A stretch of 64,000 bases of DNA, taken from NCBI RefSeq assembly GCF_900095225.1, contig NZ_LT607419.1, positions 208,348 to 272,347 of the forward strand, read 5' to 3'. The DNA comes from Pseudomonas sp. UMAB-08 (GTDB lineage Bacteria > Pseudomonadota > Gammaproteobacteria > Pseudomonadales > Pseudomonadaceae). The notes under the pieces were generated by a model. That model ran no database searches and was not told the origin of the DNA. It saw only the letters and a list, made by a program, of their open reading frames with translations. The position numbers and the translations under genes are program-made. Shown piece by piece: positions 9,926 to 20,506 of the stretch. The first letter of the stretch is position 1; each line of letters starts with the position of its first letter.

Positions 9926-10408
9926 TTACTGATCGCGATGCTCGAACTCACCTTCGATCACGCTAGGCTGACGGTTGCCGGGATGTGCGGCACCGGGACG
10001 GTCCGGGCCACCCGCGGCTCGCACGTCATCGGCAAACGCACGCTGGCGGATCGCTTGCTCTTCAGCGCGCTTGCGCAGCGTGTTGACCAGCACCTTACGG
10101 GTGAACGGCAACAGGCAGATCAGCCCCAACACGTCACTGATAAAGCCGGGCAGCAGCAGTAACCCACCGCCGACGGCGACCATCAGACCTTCCAGCATCT
10201 GCTGGGCCGGCAGCTCGCCGCGCGCCAGGCTCTCGCGGGCACGCAGCGCCGTGGCAAAGCCTGCGAGCCGGATTATGAATACACCGAGCATGGAGCTGGC
10301 GACCACCAGCAAGAAGGTCGGTAAAAAGCCAATGGCCATACCCACCTTGACCAGAACAAACAGCTCCAGCACTGGAAACAGTAGAAAGAGCAACAGAAAA
10401 ACGCGCAT
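9926..10408 (-). CDS. fxsA: FxsA family membrane protein
   Basis: 160 residues. Three to four hydrophobic segments (about 3-22, 25-50, 75-100) with the FxsA pattern FPVLELFVLVKVG near the N-terminus and LLLPGFISDVLGLICLLP in the middle; the charged C-terminal tail is cytoplasmic by prediction. E. coli FxsA is known for suppressing exclusion of phage T7 by the F plasmid; the normal role is not established. Neighbouring groES is the usual arrangement in pseudomonads. The ATG at 10408 is preferred over an adjacent TTG, with GAGGA upstream. Confidence 0.88.
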   Translation of the reverse strand: MRVFLLLFLLFPVLELFVLVKVGMAIGFLPTFLLVVASSMLGVFIIRLAGFATALRARESLARGELPAQQMLEGLMVAVGGGLLLLPGFISDVLGLICLLPFTRKVLVNTLRKRAEEQAIRQRAFADDVRAAGGPDRPGAAHPGNRQPSVIEGEFEHRDQ

Positions 10409-10474
10409 CAAATGAGTTCCTCAACGGAAGAATGACTTCCAATAAACCCTATGTGACGTCGCCAAATCGTGAAT

Positions 10475-11206
10475 TCAAGCCTCTTGGGCTTCATTCGCCG
10501 GCCATTTTTCAGCATGGGCCAGCTGGACCAAGGCTTCGCGGACTTGTTTCGGAGTGTTACAGGGGTGAGCAAAGGCCAGCCAGTATAAACCCTGCCCTAT
10601 GCGTAAATGCATACCTTCGCTGTCGATACCGACCATCTGTGCGGGCTGCGTCTGCGGCAGACCGGACAGCGCTACGTAATGGGCGATGGCTGTGGTGTGG
10701 TCGTTATTCATGTGTTCGACCATTGCGGTTTCCGTTGCGCCAGCAAAAGGATTGGCCAGGGCGACCTCATCGAGCCAGTGAATCGCGCCAAAACCGCCGA
10801 TATAACGGTATCGCACCGGGACCAGCACCCAGAAGTCAAAGTCGTGGGCACTGTGATAGCTCTGCGATTCGGGGAAATACCGGTAATAGCGCTCGGCCGC
10901 TGCCTCAATGGCAGCGCTGTCAGTCAGTTTCTCGGCCTCGGCCAGCAAGGTGACACGGCCCACCGCCTGTACATCTTCAGCACTGCGCTCACCCACCAGC
11001 AACGAGCACTTGGGGTCCTTTTGCAGGTTATGCGTGTGCTGGGCGATGCGGCTGATCAGGATCAGTGGCCTGCCCTGATCATCCAGGCAATAAGGCACCA
11101 CAGAGCCGAACGGGAAGCCGGGCATGGACTTGGAGTGCGTGGACAGCGCACCCCGGTATTCCTTGAGCAGCAATTCTCGGGCATGCTTAGCGGCTTTAAC
11201 GCTCAT
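10475..11206 (-). CDS. HugZ-like haem-utilisation / pyridoxamine-phosphate-oxidase-fold protein
   Basis: 243 residues. The N-terminal two thirds (about 5-155) is a split-barrel flavin/pyridoxamine-oxidase-like domain ([38 protein letters not shown]). The C-terminal ~75 residues carry the [13 protein letters not shown] segment of DUF2470, the haem-contacting part in HugZ-type proteins. HugZ binds and degrades haem; whether this one does is unproven. The start at 11206 follows a strong AAGGAGT; earlier in-frame starts were rejected. It is monocistronic, divergent from the SDR gene. Confidence 0.8.
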   Translation of the reverse strand: MSVKAAKHARELLLKEYRGALSTHSKSMPGFPFGSVVPYCLDDQGRPLILISRIAQHTHNLQKDPKCSLLVGERSAEDVQAVGRVTLLAEAEKLTDSAAIEAAAERYYRYFPESQSYHSAHDFDFWVLVPVRYRYIGGFGAIHWLDEVALANPFAGATETAMVEHMNNDHTTAIAHYVALSGLPQTQPAQMVGIDSEGMHLRIGQGLYWLAFAHPCNTPKQVREALVQLAHAEKWPANEAQEA

Positions 11207-11349
11207 CTTATGACTCCTTATATAGAATCCGTCGAAAACGGACGGGCGCTCGGCATTTTTGCAGCGCCACCAGGGCGACTCCAAACGCGGACTCCGCGAG
11301 TGTGGGTCATCTGGTAAGGATAACCACCGACTGTTTATTGGGCACGCGC

Positions 11350-12108
11350 ATGCATTTGAAAGACAAGATAATTATTATCACTGGCGGTTGCCAGGGTTTG
11401 GGCCGTTCGATGGCCGAATATCTCGCGGCCAAAGGCGCGAAGCTGGCCCTGGTGGACTTGAACCAGGAAAAGCTTGATCAAGCGGTCGCCGCTTGCAAGG
11501 CATTGGGCGTGGAAGCACGGTCTTACCTGTGCAACGTCGCTAACGAAGAACAAGTGACGCAGATGGTTGCTCAAGTGGCCGAGGACTTCGGCGCGATTCA
11601 CGGCCTGATCAACAACGCCGGGATTCTTCGTGACGGCCTGCTGCTAAGGGTCAAGGACGGCGAAATGACCAAGATGTCACTCGCCCAGTGGCAAGCTGTC
11701 ATCGACGTCAACTTGACCGGCGTGTTCCTGTGCACCCGTGAAGTGGCGGCAAAGATGATCGAACTGAAGAATCAGGGCGCGATCATCAATATTTCTTCGA
11801 TCTCCCGCGCTGGCAATGTCGGTCAGACCAACTACTCGGCAGCCAAAGCCGGTGTCGCTGCCGCCACCGTGACCTGGGCCAAGGAACTGGCGCGCTATGG
11901 CATCCGCGTCGCAGGCATTGCGCCAGGCTTCATCGAAACCGAAATGACCTTGGGCATGAAGCCTGAAGCGCTGGAAAAAATGACCTCAGGCATCCCGCTC
12001 AAGCGCATGGGCAAACCTGAAGAGATCGCCCATTCGGCAGCGTATATTCTGGAGAACGACTACTACAGCGGTCGTATCCTGGAGTTGGACGGCGGGTTGC
12101 GGATCTAG
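11350..12108 (+). CDS. Short-chain dehydrogenase/reductase, FabG-like
   Basis: 252 residues with a classical SDR fold: NAD(P)-binding [10 protein letters not shown] (about 11-20), NNAG (about 88-91), catalytic Ser in [17 protein letters not shown] with catalytic Tyr and Lys, and the PGFIETEM loop. An acidic residue (VDLNQEK) after strand 2 suggests NAD rather than NADP. The substrate is unknown; orthologues are often annotated as 3-oxoacyl-ACP reductases, but the real fabG normally lies in the fatty-acid cluster. The ATG at 11350 starts directly before the Rossmann strand; an upstream ATG at 11302 would add 16 unrelated residues. Confidence 0.88.
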   Translation: MHLKDKIIIITGGCQGLGRSMAEYLAAKGAKLALVDLNQEKLDQAVAACKALGVEARSYLCNVANEEQVTQMVAQVAEDFGAIHGLINNAGILRDGLLLRVKDGEMTKMSLAQWQAVIDVNLTGVFLCTREVAAKMIELKNQGAIINISSISRAGNVGQTNYSAAKAGVAAATVTWAKELARYGIRVAGIAPGFIETEMTLGMKPEALEKMTSGIPLKRMGKPEEIAHSAAYILENDYYSGRILELDGGLRI

Positions 12109-12119
12109 GTTCTATTGCT

Positions 12120-12196
12120 GATCAGGGAGATCGCGTCAGTCAGACGCGACCCTGATCCGTTCGCAGGGGAACGCCTGGTTGCAAGCGCCCCTGCGA
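12120..12196. terminator. Two strong hairpins between convergent genes
   Basis: Hairpin 1 pairs GATCAGGG/CCCTGATC (12120-12127 with 12150-12157) and TCGCGTC/GACGCGA (12131-12137 with 12143-12149) around a 5-base loop. Hairpin 2 pairs TCGCAGGGG with CCCCTGCGA (12161-12169 with 12188-12196). Neither has a T tract, so intrinsic termination is not certain; they could protect mRNA ends or be REP-like. Confidence 0.55.
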
Positions 12197-12212
12197 TAGC
12201 CTCATCGGAGGC

Positions 12213-13220
12213 TTACCACGTCACCCCAAAGCCAGCCGTATAGCGAGTCTTGTCGAGATCCCCGTCGGAAGAACCGCTAATGAGGTTTTTCTCAGCCTTC
12301 AGATTGAGCGAGGCCCACTCGGTGACCTTGTAACGCAGCCCAATCTCACTGTCCAGACTGTAATTGGCAACGCCCGTGAGTGATTTGTTCAACTCACCAT
12401 TGGTGAAGAATTCAACTCTCTTGCCAATCAAGAAACGGTTGTAATCCCACTTCATGCCCGCGGAATAGAAATTGGCTTTCTGACCGTCGGCGTATTCGTA
12501 GTCGGTGCGGTTAAGCAACGAACCCAGCGAGAATGCACCCAGCTCGTCATCCCAGAATTGATAGCCCGGACCGGTACCGATTGTACGTTGGCGGGTCAAA
12601 TTTTCTATATCGTCGCGTTTGTAGGTAACACGACCATCCCAGAACCATTTTTCGGTGAAGAAACGGTCAATGGAGTACTCAGCGCTCCAGTTATCCGTAC
12701 TGACGAGGCCGTCCTGTGTTTCGCGGTTGTACTCGCCTTTGGCGTTATGCCGCCAATCGCCGTGACGCGCCGAAGTCTTGAAGGCAATGTTGTAATCGTC
12801 AGTGTTCTTTTCTGCCCGCTGGAAATCCAGTGCTGCATCAACGCTGCCTTTCCAGACCAGGTCCGTGATCACCGGCTTGGGCTTCATGATCTGTTGGATG
12901 CTGGCCAGCTCGACAGTCTTGGGCGCCTCACCATTGGCCAGCGTCACCTTGCCATCCTCGGCCGGCTGCAACGACTTGGCGATTTCGCCAGGGTACTTGT
13001 CCTGTTTGACCAGAAGTTTCTGATCACTCTCCAGGGTTTTGATCTGTTTCCAGTCCAGCGGGATCGCTCCGGCATACTCGGTCTGGAGCAACAACTTACC
13101 GCCATCGAAGACTCTAATGGTCCCCGTCAGCCGATCACCATTTTTCAACCAGACGGTATCGGCGAGTACAGGTATGGAGGTGCTGATAATAGCAATGCAC
13201 AGCAAGGTTCTAGACAGCAT
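12213..13220 (-). CDS. DUF481-family outer-membrane beta-barrel protein
   Basis: 335 residues. A signal peptide (about 1-20, ending IPVLA before DTVWLKNGD) is followed by an N-terminal domain with a DTVWLKNGDRLTG repeat-like start, then from about residue 120 alternating hydrophobic/aromatic strands, ending in an aromatic residue (FGVTW) as outer-membrane barrels do. This is the DUF481 (YdiY-type salt-induced outer membrane protein) pattern. Role unknown. ATG at 13220 is preferred over a TTG four codons upstream. Confidence 0.82.
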   Translation of the reverse strand: MLSRTLLCIAIISTSIPVLADTVWLKNGDRLTGTIRVFDGGKLLLQTEYAGAIPLDWKQIKTLESDQKLLVKQDKYPGEIAKSLQPAEDGKVTLANGEAPKTVELASIQQIMKPKPVITDLVWKGSVDAALDFQRAEKNTDDYNIAFKTSARHGDWRHNAKGEYNRETQDGLVSTDNWSAEYSIDRFFTEKWFWDGRVTYKRDDIENLTRQRTIGTGPGYQFWDDELGAFSLGSLLNRTDYEYADGQKANFYSAGMKWDYNRFLIGKRVEFFTNGELNKSLTGVANYSLDSEIGLRYKVTEWASLNLKAEKNLISGSSDGDLDKTRYTAGFGVTW

Positions 13221-13355
13221 AAGCAACGTCAAGGCTCAGGTTTACTGGGAAATCGGGCATCATCTCCAGGACGACAACGAGCAACAAAAGACCCATGAAA
13301 CGGGCTGTAGTTCCGCAAACCCTGCCTTAAAGCGCCTTTCAACAGGAATAAACGC

Positions 13356-13724
13356 GTGACCGATCACCCGCCAAAACAGGACGACACCGCTCAATTAACG
13401 CCGGCCGAAGTCCGGCGTAGAGCGCTCTACGTGACCCTCCATCAAGTCCCGGAAGGCAAGGTCGTGAGTTATGGACAATTGGCTGAATTTGCCGGATTGG
13501 GTCGTGCCGCACGCTGGGTTGGACGCACGTTGAGTCAATTGCCTCAGGGCACTTCCCTGCCCTGGCACCGGGTGCTGGGGGCCGGCGGTAAAATCAGTTT
13601 GCCCGTCGGAACCGCCTCAGGCGACGAACAGCGTGCACGTCTAAGGGCTGAAGGCGTCACTATCGAGAATAATCGGGTCGATATGCAGTGCCATGGCTGG
13701 CGCCCGATAGAGCACTGCGGTTAG
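13356..13724 (+). CDS. Alkyltransferase-like protein (ATL, MGMT family without the active Cys)
   Basis: 122 residues. The DNA-binding winged helix of O6-alkylguanine-DNA alkyltransferase is present (VPEGKVVSYGQLAEFAGL, RTLSQLP), but the catalytic PCHR motif reads PWHR, so Cys is replaced by Trp. ATL proteins bind O6-alkylguanine without repairing it and hand the lesion to nucleotide-excision repair. The start is GTG, with AGGAAT seven bases upstream. It precedes ampG by 42 bp in the same direction. Confidence 0.9.
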   Translation: MTDHPPKQDDTAQLTPAEVRRRALYVTLHQVPEGKVVSYGQLAEFAGLGRAARWVGRTLSQLPQGTSLPWHRVLGAGGKISLPVGTASGDEQRARLRAEGVTIENNRVDMQCHGWRPIEHCG

Positions 13725-13766
13725 AGTGCGCCCTTTGTTTTCGTAACCTGAGGCAGACTTCAGCCC

Positions 13767-15326
13767 ATGCCCCGTAAATCCTGGCGCGCCGCGCTCGCCG
13801 CTTATGCCAGTCCCTCGACACTCGTGCTATTGCTGCTCGGATTCGCTGCGGGCATGCCTTACATGCTCGTGTTTTCCACGCTGTCGGTCTGGCTTCGCGA
13901 AGCGGGTGTTGCCCGTGAAACCATCGGTTATGCCAGCCTCATCGGCTTGGCTTATGCCTTCAAGTGGGTCTGGTCGCCCCTGCTCGACCAGTGGCGCCTG
14001 CCATTCCTGGGCAAGCTTGGCCGGCGGCGATCGTGGCTGATATTGTCCCAATCGCTGGTCGTGCTTGGCTTGATCGGGATGGGTTTTTGCGACCCGCAAA
14101 AACACCTGTCCTGGTTGATCGCCATTGCCGTACTGGTGGCATTCTCGTCCGCGACGCAAGACATCGCCATCGACGCCTATCGCCTGGAGATTGCTGAAGA
14201 CAGCCGTCAGGCTGCACTGGCGGCGAGCTACATGTCCGGGTACCGCGTTGCCGCCCTGCTTTCAACCGCGGGAGCGCTGTACTTTGCCGAAGGCTTTGGC
14301 TCGACCGGCTTCAGTTACAAACACTCGGCGTGGGCAGGCACTTACATTCTGTTTGCTCTTTTGATGTTGCCCGCACTGGTCACCACGATGGTCATGCGAG
14401 AGCCCCCGGTACCGCTGCGCACCCAACTGTCCGCGGCGCGCTATGGATTCAACCACCAACTGGCGTCAGTCTTTGTGCTGATCATTTTGCTGGTTTCGGT
14501 CCCCGCGATGTTCACCCAGCTGTACTACACGGACTTCGCCAGCGTGCTGTTCAACGGCTCCAGCTGGGTCACTTTGCTGCTCGAAGACCGAGCATTTTTA
14601 CGCGCCATCCTGTACATCACCCTGACCACCCTGTGCCTGTCATCCATTGGACGACGCGGGCTGGCACCGGTGCTGACCCCTATCAACGACTTCATCAGGC
14701 GCTATCGCTGGCAGGCATTCTTGCTGCTCGGTCTCATCGCCACCTATCGAATGTCGGATACAGTGATGGGGGTGATGGCCAATGTGTTTTATATCGACCA
14801 GGGTTTCACCAAGGACCAGATCGCCAGCGTCAGCAAAATATTCGGATTGATCATGACCCTGTTGGGCGCCGGCTTTGGCGGCCTGTTGATCGTGCGTTTC
14901 GGCATCTTGCCGATCCTGTTTATTGGCGGGGCGGCTTCTGCGGCCACCAACCTGCTGTTCCTGTTGCTCGCCGACATGGGCCCGAATCTGCAGATGCTGG
15001 TCGTGACCATCTCCCTGGACAACTTCAGCGCCGGGTTGGCTACGTCTGCTTTCGTCGCCTATCTGTCGAGTCTGACCAACCTGAAGTTCTCGGCGACACA
15101 ATACGCCCTGCTCAGCTCGATCATGCTCCTGTTGCCACGCCTGATCGGTGGCTATTCCGGGGTGATGGTAGAACGGTTCGGCTACCACACCTTCTTCCTG
15201 ATCACCGCCGTACTCGGCCTGCCAACCTTGGTGATGATTGCCCTGCAATGGTCTCAGGAGGCGCGACGGGCCAAAGCCGTGCAGGTGCCGGAAGCGATTG
15301 AAACGCCGGTCAGCGAACAGCCTTAG
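13767..15326 (+). CDS. ampG: AmpG-type muropeptide permease (MFS)
   Basis: 519 residues, with 12-14 membrane helices. Typical AmpG segments: LLLLGFAAGMPYMLVFSTLSVWL, GLAYAFKWVWSPLLD, SSATQDIAIDAYR and PLL-like central loop. AmpG imports GlcNAc-anhydroMurNAc peptides from the periplasm for wall recycling; these act as signals for AmpC beta-lactamase induction in pseudomonads. Gene order matches PA4393 (AmpG). It ends 14 bp before a strong terminator. Confidence 0.92.
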   Translation: MPRKSWRAALAAYASPSTLVLLLLGFAAGMPYMLVFSTLSVWLREAGVARETIGYASLIGLAYAFKWVWSPLLDQWRLPFLGKLGRRRSWLILSQSLVVLGLIGMGFCDPQKHLSWLIAIAVLVAFSSATQDIAIDAYRLEIAEDSRQAALAASYMSGYRVAALLSTAGALYFAEGFGSTGFSYKHSAWAGTYILFALLMLPALVTTMVMREPPVPLRTQLSAARYGFNHQLASVFVLIILLVSVPAMFTQLYYTDFASVLFNGSSWVTLLLEDRAFLRAILYITLTTLCLSSIGRRGLAPVLTPINDFIRRYRWQAFLLLGLIATYRMSDTVMGVMANVFYIDQGFTKDQIASVSKIFGLIMTLLGAGFGGLLIVRFGILPILFIGGAASAATNLLFLLLADMGPNLQMLVVTISLDNFSAGLATSAFVAYLSSLTNLKFSATQYALLSSIMLLLPRLIGGYSGVMVERFGYHTFFLITAVLGLPTLVMIALQWSQEARRAKAVQVPEAIETPVSEQP

Positions 15327-15340
15327 ACTGCCCTGCAAGC

Positions 15341-15366
15341 AAAAGCCCCGACTCGCGGGGCTTTTT
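15341..15366 (+). terminator. Terminator of ampG
   Basis: AAAAGCCCCG (15341-15350), a 5-base loop ACTCG, and CGGGGCTTTT followed by further T. It lies between ampG and the convergent mscS gene. Confidence 0.9.
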
Positions 15367-15385
15367 GTTTTTCAGCAGAATCAGT

Positions 15386-16228
15386 TTATTGTGCGGCCGT
15401 CTCCTGCACCACGCGAACCATCCGCTGTGGCGCAGGGATATTGATGTTGGCGGCCTTCAAACGATCCCGCGCTTCGATGTTGAAATGGGCGACGACATCG
15501 GCATAGTCGCCGGTCTTGGCCCATGCACGCAGCGACAGGGTAATAGCATTTTCACCCAGCGCTGCGACCACTGCCTGAGGCGCAGGATCCTGTAACACGC
15601 GAGGATCCTGAGCCATCTCCAGCAGCACCTGCAGGGCTTGCCGCAGATCAGCGTCATGCTCCACACCAATGTCGAACACCACCTTACGGGTTGGCTGACG
15701 GTTGGTGTTGGTGATGATGCCATTGGACAGAATGCCGTTAGGCACGATCACTGTCTTGTTATCACCCGTGCGCAGAACCGTATGGAAGATCAGGATGTTG
15801 TCGACCGTACCGCTGACGCTTTGGGCTTCGATCCAGTCGCCAATGCGGAACGGGCGAAACAGCAGAATCAGCACGCCGCCAGCGAAGTTCGCCAGGCTGC
15901 CCTGCAACGCCAGACCGATGGCCAGACCCGCGGCACCGATGGCGGCCACGAACGAGGTCGTTTCGACACCGATCATCGACGCGACGCTGACGATCAGTAG
16001 TACTTTGAGGACGATGTTGGCCAAGCTGCTGATAAAACCCTGCAACGCCAGGTCGGCATTGCGCAACGCCAATAACCCACCCAGTTTGCGCGTCACTTTG
16101 TTGATCAGCCACCAGCCGATACCCAGCGTAACCACTGCCAGCAGCACCCGGCTGCCATACTGCAGAAACATGGGAACCCAAGACTGGGAGACCTTCACCA
16201 AATGATCAACTTCAGCATTCAAATCCAT
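15386..16228 (-). CDS. Small-conductance mechanosensitive channel, MscS family
   Basis: 280 residues, the length of E. coli MscS. Three N-terminal helices; the third, pore-lining one reads GAAGLAIGLALQGSLANFAGG with the Gly/Ala packing pattern of MscS. It is followed by LFRPFRIGDWIE at the start of the cytoplasmic beta domain. The heptameric channel opens on membrane tension to release solutes in osmotic downshock. It is 11 bp downstream of yajQ and read with it. Confidence 0.93.
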   Translation of the reverse strand: MDLNAEVDHLVKVSQSWVPMFLQYGSRVLLAVVTLGIGWWLINKVTRKLGGLLALRNADLALQGFISSLANIVLKVLLIVSVASMIGVETTSFVAAIGAAGLAIGLALQGSLANFAGGVLILLFRPFRIGDWIEAQSVSGTVDNILIFHTVLRTGDNKTVIVPNGILSNGIITNTNRQPTRKVVFDIGVEHDADLRQALQVLLEMAQDPRVLQDPAPQAVVAALGENAITLSLRAWAKTGDYADVVAHFNIEARDRLKAANINIPAPQRMVRVVQETAAQ

Positions 16229-16239
16229 TGAGGTCTCCT

Positions 16240-16719
16240 TTAGTCGCGAAAGTTGTTGAACTGCAGGGGCATGCCGAACTCATGGCCACGCAGCACCGCC
16301 ATCGCTTCTTGCAGGTCATCACGTTTCTTGCCGGTCACACGGACTTGTTCGCCCTGAATAGCGGCCTGCACCTTAAGCTTGGCGTCTTTGATATGAGCGA
16401 CGATTTTCTTCGCCATCTCTTTATCAATGCCTTCTTTGAGGGTGGCTTCCTGCTTCATCAATTTGCCGGACGCATAAGCATCCTTGAGCTCAAGGCATTG
16501 CACATCAATCTTGCGTTTGACCAGGCACAGTTTGAGGATTTCGACCATCGCCTCAAGCTGAAAGTCTGCCTCGGCGGTGAGGTTCACGGTCAATTCCTTG
16601 AACTCGAACGTGCCTTTGCCTTTAAGGTCGTACCGACGATCCAGCTCTTTGATGGCATTGTCGACGGCGTTAGTGACTTCGTGTTTATCCAGTTCGGACA
16701 CTACGTCGAACGAGGGCAT
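16240..16719 (-). CDS. yajQ: YajQ-family nucleotide-binding protein
   Basis: 159 residues, full length: [34 protein letters not shown] and [18 protein letters not shown] at the C-terminus are the family hallmarks. YajQ proteins bind nucleotides; members in Xanthomonas and Pseudomonas bind cyclic di-GMP and act as regulators. It is the first gene of a yajQ-mscS pair. Confidence 0.94.
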   Translation of the reverse strand: MPSFDVVSELDKHEVTNAVDNAIKELDRRYDLKGKGTFEFKELTVNLTAEADFQLEAMVEILKLCLVKRKIDVQCLELKDAYASGKLMKQEATLKEGIDKEMAKKIVAHIKDAKLKVQAAIQGEQVRVTGKKRDDLQEAMAVLRGHEFGMPLQFNNFRD

Positions 16720-16777
16720 GTAATTTCTCCAGATAAACGGCGCGGCTCAACATGAAGATGGAGCACGCCTGACTTGA

Positions 16778-17812
<1,035 letters not shown>

Positions 17813-17891
17813 ATTACGGCGTGGCCAATATTGCTCAGTGCCTGAACCGCGCGTTACCCTGCGGGTTCATCAATCGCCAGTGATTCGCCCG

Positions 17892-19928
17892 ATGCCATTG
17901 CGCCAGCGCCTAGAAAATCTACCGGTAGGACAGAAGCTTCTGGCCGCCTTGCTGGTCTTGCTGACCACAGTATTGTTGGTGGCCAACCTGACCTTCATCA
18001 GCGCTGCCTATTACATTTCCCAGGAAAGCATGGCCCCGCAGGCCTTGCAGACCATTGGCCGGCTGCTCAGCAACCCCGGTCTCAGCCAGGACGCGTTAAC
18101 GTCGGAGAGCAACGCCAAAGCCTTGCTCAAGGAGCTCAAGAGCTATAGCCCATTGCGTGCGGCAGCGCTGTACGACAACAACGGCGAGCGCTTGGCGCAG
18201 GTGCAACAGGGCGAAAAACTCAACTTGCCCGAACACTACAAGAACATAGAAGGCTGGCGCCTGACCGAGTTTCGCAGCACCCAACTGATTCCCATCCCCA
18301 AGGCAGGCGAAGCACCAGGCTATTTATTGCTGGTGGCCAGCAGTGAGCTGCCGATGGCGTTTTACACCGGCACGTTCACCGCCAGTCTGGGGATTCTGGT
18401 GTTCAGCGTGTTGCTGTGGCTGATCATCGCCCGGCAGATTCGACGCCTGATCACCGAGCCGATCTATCAGCTCGAAGAGCTGTCGCGCCAGGTGACCCGC
18501 GAGGAAAACTACGCGCTGCGGGCCAAACGGGGCAACGACGATGAAATCGGCAGCCTGGCTGAAGCCTTCAACACCATGCTTTCGCGTATCGAAGCCCGGG
18601 AGCAGCAGCTCAAACGTGCGCGGGACGACTCTCAAGAGGCCTACGACCAAGCGCAGGGCCTGGCAGAAGAAACCCGCCACACCAACCGTAAACTCGAACT
18701 CGAAGTGCAGGTGCGCAGCAAGATCGAGAAGAAACTCACCGGTTTCCAGAACTACCTCAACAGCATCATCGACTCGATGCCGTCAGCGCTGATCGCGCTG
18801 GACGAACAGTTGTATGTCACGCAATGGAACCAGGAGGCCAGCGCCCTCTCCGGCACGCCACTGGATGAGGCCCTCAATCAGCCGATCTTCCTCGCCTTTG
18901 AGCCGATGAAGGCTTTCCTGCCGAAGATCAAACACACGGTCGAGCGGCACACGGTCACCAAGATCGAGCGGGTCACCTGGATCAAAGATGAGGTCCCTCA
19001 CCACTACGCACTGACCTTTTATCCGCTGACGGGCGGCGCAGGACGTGGCGTGGTGATCCGCATCGATGACATCACCCAACGGCTGTCGCTGGAGGACATG
19101 ATGGTGCAGTCGGAGAAGATGCTGTCCGTCGGCGGGCTTGCGGCCGGCATGGCCCACGAAATCAACAACCCCTTAGGCGCGATCCTGCATAACGTGCAGA
19201 ACATTCGCCGACGCTTGTCGCCGGATCTGGCGAAAAACATCGAACAGGCCGAACAAAACGGCATTGATCTGGCGTTGGTCAACCTGTACCTGGAAAGCCG
19301 GGAAGTGCCTAAATTACTCGAAGGCATCCAGCAGGCTGGCGCCCGAGCCGCCAAAATCGTCAGCCACATGCTCAGTTTCAGCCGACTCAGCAACCGACAG
19401 ATGGCGCCCTGCGACTTGCCCGCCTTGATCGATCAGGCCGTAGAGATCGCCAGTAACGACTTCGACCTGACCATCGGCTTCGACTTCAAGGGCCAGGCCA
19501 TTATTCGTCAGTTCGACCCTAACCTGGGCCCCGTACCCGGCACGGCTAACGAGCTGGAACAGGTGCTGCTCAATTTGCTGAAGAACGCCGCGCAGGCCAT
19601 CCACCAGCGTGAAAATGACAGCGAACCGGGACGCATCATCCTGCGCACCCGACTAAATCCGCCGTGGGCCGAAATTCAGGTGGAGGACAATGGCGTCGGG
19701 ATGCCCGAGAATGTACGAAAACGCACCTTCGAGCCGTTTTTCACCACCAAGGAAATCGGCCAGGGCACAGGGCTCGGTCTGTCCGTGTCGTACTTCATCA
19801 TCACCAACAACCACAAAGGCCAGATGGAAGTGCAATCGACCCCAGGCCAGGGCACCTGCTTCACCCTGCGCCTGCCGCTGGCCGGCAGCGCGATCAACGT
19901 TCAGGAACAGTCCCTTTCGGAGTTATAA
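17892..19928 (+). CDS. Membrane PAS/HAMP sensor histidine kinase (orphan)
   Basis: 678 residues from the ATG at 17892; a GTG at 17838 would add 18 residues, and neither start has a clear ribosome site. Order: TM1 (~14-40), periplasmic sensor (~40-155), TM2 (~165-185), HAMP, coiled coil (~240-290), PAS (~300-400), HisKA with AHEINNPLGA carrying the phosphorylated His, and HATPase_c with EDNGVGMPE and GTGLGLSVS. The HEINNPL pattern is of the NtrB/DctB class, which often signals to sigma54 activators. No response regulator is present nearby, so partner and stimulus are unknown. The adenosyltransferase gene begins 2 bp after the stop. Confidence 0.9.
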   Translation: MPLRQRLENLPVGQKLLAALLVLLTTVLLVANLTFISAAYYISQESMAPQALQTIGRLLSNPGLSQDALTSESNAKALLKELKSYSPLRAAALYDNNGERLAQVQQGEKLNLPEHYKNIEGWRLTEFRSTQLIPIPKAGEAPGYLLLVASSELPMAFYTGTFTASLGILVFSVLLWLIIARQIRRLITEPIYQLEELSRQVTREENYALRAKRGNDDEIGSLAEAFNTMLSRIEAREQQLKRARDDSQEAYDQAQGLAEETRHTNRKLELEVQVRSKIEKKLTGFQNYLNSIIDSMPSALIALDEQLYVTQWNQEASALSGTPLDEALNQPIFLAFEPMKAFLPKIKHTVERHTVTKIERVTWIKDEVPHHYALTFYPLTGGAGRGVVIRIDDITQRLSLEDMMVQSEKMLSVGGLAAGMAHEINNPLGAILHNVQNIRRRLSPDLAKNIEQAEQNGIDLALVNLYLESREVPKLLEGIQQAGARAAKIVSHMLSFSRLSNRQMAPCDLPALIDQAVEIASNDFDLTIGFDFKGQAIIRQFDPNLGPVPGTANELEQVLLNLLKNAAQAIHQRENDSEPGRIILRTRLNPPWAEIQVEDNGVGMPENVRKRTFEPFFTTKEIGQGTGLGLSVSYFIITNNHKGQMEVQSTPGQGTCFTLRLPLAGSAINVQEQSLSEL

Positions 19929-19930
19929 CC

Positions 19931-20506
19931 ATGGGCTTTCGCCTGTCGAAAATTTACACACGTACGGGCGATAAAGGCGAAACCGGCCTTGGTGATGGCC
20001 GCCGAGTACCCAAGGACCACCCGCGTATCGAGGCCATTGGCGAGGTCGATACATTGAACAGCCAAGTGGGCGTATTGCTCGCGGGGTTGGCTGAACAGGT
20101 CGAGCGTTATCCAGGCTTGAGCGAGCTGATCGAGGTACTGACGCCTTGCCAGCACCGGTTGTTCGATCTGGGTGGCGAGTTGGCGATGCCTGCGTATCAA
20201 GCGCTCGACAACGCCGAAATCGAACGACTGGAAGCCTCCATCGACCTGTGGAACGAGGAATTGGGACCGCTGGAAAACTTCATTCTGCCGGGCGGCTCGG
20301 CGCTGATCGCCCAGGCCCACGTGTGCCGCAGCCTGGCCCGTAGCGCCGAACGCCGTTGCCAACACCTGAATGCCCTCGAGCCATTGGCAGGTGTTGGCCT
20401 GGCCTACATCAACCGACTGTCAGACCTGTTGTTCGTGGCCGCGCGCTTGATTGCCAAGCGTCAGGGCGTTGCCGAGATTCTTTGGCAGGCGGCGCCTAAA
20501 CCGTAG
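19931..20506 (+). CDS. Cob(I)yrinic acid a,c-diamide adenosyltransferase, PduO type
   Basis: 191 residues. The PduO-family N-terminus SKIYTRTGDKGETGLGDGRRV binds ATP; further on are EVDTLNSQ, FILPGGS and the R..ARSAERR helix that forms the trimer interface. It transfers adenosyl from ATP to reduced corrinoid for coenzyme B12 synthesis or salvage. The ATG at 19931 is two bases past the kinase stop, so the two are probably co-transcribed, though no functional link is evident. Confidence 0.92.
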   Translation: MGFRLSKIYTRTGDKGETGLGDGRRVPKDHPRIEAIGEVDTLNSQVGVLLAGLAEQVERYPGLSELIEVLTPCQHRLFDLGGELAMPAYQALDNAEIERLEASIDLWNEELGPLENFILPGGSALIAQAHVCRSLARSAERRCQHLNALEPLAGVGLAYINRLSDLLFVAARLIAKRQGVAEILWQAAPKP

